DNA from: Candidatus Alectryocaccomicrobium excrementavium
GTDB lineage: Bacteria > Bacillota > Clostridia > Christensenellales > Aristaeellaceae
Direction: 5' to 3'
Assembly (NCBI GenBank): GCA_018716755.1
Contig: DVJN01000191.1
Location: 1-42,999 of the forward strand
Length of the DNA stretch: 42,999 nt
Each line of letters starts with the position of its first letter. Position 1 is the first letter of the stretch. The position numbers and the translations under genes were made by a program. The notes under the pieces are model-generated. The model searched no databases. It worked only from the letters and a program-made list of their open reading frames with translations, and was not told the origin of the DNA. Positions 41,167 through 42,999 of this stretch are shown one piece after another.

Positions 41167-42999
41167 CTATTCCACCTCGACGCTTTCCACCACATCGTCC
41201 AGCACCACCACGGCATATAGCGCGCCCTTGCCCGCACGCTCCTCAATGCGCACCATTTCCGTGTTGAGCCGCGTGCGCGTGCCACTCTTTTGCACCAGCA
41301 CAAAATCATACGGCATCATAACAAGCCTGGCGCCAACCAGATACGTGCCCGTAGCGCCGTTTTTCTGGAAGGTGATGGCGCGAAGGCCCTTGCCGCCGCG
41401 CGCCTGCAAATCGAAATCCACGATGAGATCCCGCTTGGCATAGCCGCGCTCGGTGGCGAGCAATACCTCGCCCGCTCCCTCGTTCTGCACGGCGGCGATT
41501 ACGCGGTCGCCCGGCGCGAGAGTCATGCCCTTCACGCCCGTAGCCGTGCGCCCCTGCACGGGAATATCCTCCGCAGCAAAATGGATCGCCATACCCTGTT
41601 GCGAAACCAGGAGCAATTCTGGTGCGGCCAGCTTCTGCACGCAAACGATTTCGTCCCCATCCTTAAGGCCCACGGCAGCCAGCTTGCCCTTGCGCGCGTC
41701 GTAATCTGCCAATTGCGCGCGCTTAACCGTGCCATTGGCGGATACGAACAGCAGCTCGCCCTCAAACGATTCCGGCGCAAAGGCGGCCACGAGCCGTTCT
41801 TCCTGTTCCCAGCCGGCGAACAGGCCGCTGGGCGGAAGGCCGCGATCCTTGACTTTCTGGCATTCAGGCGCCTGCTGCACGGACAGCGAATACAAATTGC
41901 CCCGGTTGGTGAAAAAGAGCAGCTTGCGGTCCGTCCTCGTGAGAAGCGCGACGGCGGCATCCAGTTCTTCTGGCGCGGCCTTATCGTAAACGCGGCGCGG
42001 CAGGCGCTTGATAAAGCCCGCGCGCGTGACCACCACCGCCACTTCTTCGGCAGCTTCCTCTTCCTGTACAATTTCTACCGCTTCAAACTTGCCCACCAGC
42101 TCTGTGCGGCGCGGATCCGCATACTTTTCCTTGAGCTCCGTCAGTTCGTCTCGAATCACGCGCAACAGCTTTTTTTCACTCTTGAGGATGCCTTCCAGCC
42201 GGTCGATCAGCTTGCACACTTCCTCATATTCCTTACGCAGGGTAAGGATTTCCAGGTTGGTCAGCCGCTGCAAGCGCATATCCAAAATCGCCTGCGCCTG
42301 CGCCTCGCTGAGGTCAAAGCGCGCAACGAGCTTTTCCCGCGCTTCTTTGGGATTTTTGCTGGCGCGGATCAAGGCGATGACCTCGTCCAGGTTGTCCACC
42401 GCCACGATCAGGCCTTCCAGAATGTGTGCGCGCGCCCTGGCCTGCTCCAGTTCGTATTGCGTGCGCCGCGTGACCACGCGTTTCCTGTGCTCGATAAAGT
42501 GCGTAAGCAGGGCTTTAAGGCCCATCTGCACAGGTTTGCCGCCCGCGATGGCCACCATGTTCGCGCCAAAGCTCACCTGCAAGTCCGAGTATTTATACAA
42601 CGCAGCCAAAATCTTTTCCACGTCGGCGTCGCGCTTCACCTCGATCACCGCGCGCATGCCCGTGCGGTCGGACTCGTCGCGAATGTCATGGATGCCGGCA
42701 AACAGGGCCTTCTTTTCCTCGCTGAGCTTGAGGATTTTTTCCAGCATGGCCGCCTTGTTGACCTGGTAGGGAATCTCGGTGATCACGATCTTTTTGCGGC
42801 CCGCGTTGCCCTCTTCGATGTGGGTGCGCGCGCGCAGGTGCATCTTGCCGCGCCCGGTTTCGTAGGCGCTTTCGATCTCCCCATCCAGCGCCAGTATGCC
42901 GCACGTGGGAAAATCCGGCGCGGGAATGTAGCGCATCATCTCGCGGGTGCTCATCTGCGGGTTTTCCATCAGGGCGATTGTGCCATCGATCACCTCGCC
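41167..42999 (-). CDS. DNA gyrase/topoisomerase IV subunit A, 5' partial
   Basis: The frame is open to the window edge (GEVIDGTIALMENPQ), so the N-terminus with the catalytic Tyr is missing; about 610 residues remain. They cover the tower and coiled-coil regions (ILDMRLQRLTNLE is the exit-gate signature) and the C-terminal beta-pinwheel with repeats such as VLLATERGYAKR. The GyrA-box position reads QARGGKG instead of QRRGGKG, so the box is nearly but not fully canonical. I cannot decide between GyrA and ParC, or a clostridial paralogue. The DUF1294 gene follows directly. Confidence 0.9.
   Translation of the reverse strand, partial: GEVIDGTIALMENPQMSTREMMRYIPAPDFPTCGILALDGEIESAYETGRGKMHLRARTHIEEGNAGRKKIVITEIPYQVNKAAMLEKILKLSEEKKALFAGIHDIRDESDRTGMRAVIEVKRDADVEKILAALYKYSDLQVSFGANMVAIAGGKPVQMGLKALLTHFIEHRKRVVTRRTQYELEQARARAHILEGLIVAVDNLDEVIALIRASKNPKEAREKLVARFDLSEAQAQAILDMRLQRLTNLEILTLRKEYEEVCKLIDRLEGILKSEKKLLRVIRDELTELKEKYADPRRTELVGKFEAVEIVQEEEAAEEVAVVVTRAGFIKRLPRRVYDKAAPEELDAAVALLTRTDRKLLFFTNRGNLYSLSVQQAPECQKVKDRGLPPSGLFAGWEQEERLVAAFAPESFEGELLFVSANGTVKRAQLADYDARKGKLAAVGLKDGDEIVCVQKLAAPELLLVSQQGMAIHFAAEDIPVQGRTATGVKGMTLAPGDRVIAAVQNEGAGEVLLATERGYAKRDLIVDFDLQARGGKGLRAITFQKNGATGTYLVGARLVMMPYDFVLVQKSGTRTRLNTEMVRIEERAGKGALYAVVVLDDVVESVEVE

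Noticed and set aside
1-42999. tRNA or rRNA genes, CRISPR arrays, insertion sequences, prophage or attachment sites
   Set aside because: No tRNA T-loop and anticodon layout, regularly spaced direct repeats, transposase or integrase motifs were seen on reading both strands.

Overview
The window reads as chromosomal DNA of a GC-rich member of the Bacillota, most likely class Clostridia and probably gut-associated. The evidence is a Gram-positive style division and wall cluster (mraZ, ftsL, a PASTA-carrying PBP, murE, mraY, murD, ftsW, murA, ftsQ/divIB, ftsA, ftsZ), an RNase J, YlbF and DUF4317 proteins, ECF-type vitamin transporters, a tetrahydrofolate riboswitch, strong AGGAGG-type ribosome binding sites, and good sigma-70-type promoters (TTGACA/TATAAT, 17 bp). 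MurE carries the DNPR motif, so a meso-diaminopimelate wall is predicted. There is no tRNA, rRNA, CRISPR array, transposase or phage gene. GTG and TTG starts are frequent. Because of the high GC content, most long ORFs in the track are antisense shadows.

Layout. 1-3.4 kb: end of a secreted SH3-repeat protein and a secreted solute-binding-like protein. 3.4-8.0 kb: sugar-acid and hemicellulose genes, namely a KDG kinase, divergently a fucose/arabinose isomerase-like protein, a CE15-like esterase, and an HD-domain protein. 8.0-11.0 kb: two ECF S-components. One has a structured leader of unknown class and is followed by a P-loop kinase; the other is a FolT-like protein behind a THF riboswitch and terminator. 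11.1-24.8 kb (minus strand): a zinc-ribbon membrane protein, then the dcw cluster, transcribed from an mraZ promoter overlaid by four GTGG repeats at exact 10-bp spacing and ending in a terminator after ftsZ. rsmH, murF, murG and murC are not in it. 24.8-25.1 kb: an AT-rich patch with palindromes. 25.1-31.2 kb: mostly minus-strand housekeeping genes (metallophosphoesterase, zinc-ribbon protein, GNAT, uracil-DNA glycosylase, TrmL, Cof phosphatase, RluA-type synthase) and one plus-strand CAP-domain secreted protein. 31.2-38.3 kb (minus strand): D-galactonate dehydratase, DUF4317, AraC regulator, MltG, YlbF and RNase J. 38.4-40.9 kb (plus strand): a J-domain protein overlapping a DUF2284 protein, a response regulator with a degenerate receiver, and a four-helix membrane protein. 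40.9-43 kb (minus strand): DUF1294 and the C-terminal part of a gyrase/topo IV A subunit cut by the window end.

How the parts work together. The dcw genes make lipid-linked wall precursor and the septal machinery, and MltG elsewhere in the window trims nascent glycan. KdgK, the isomerase-like protein, the CE15-like esterase and DgoD point to use of plant-derived sugar acids. The two ECF S-components would need an EcfA/A'/T module encoded elsewhere. The least explained unit is the divergent locus at 7.5-9.8 kb (HD protein and esterase on one side, ECF S-component and kinase on the other), with an inverted repeat between the two promoters and a leader that can pair with its own ribosome binding site. 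No clearly new system is proven by sequence alone; the findings list what deserves testing.
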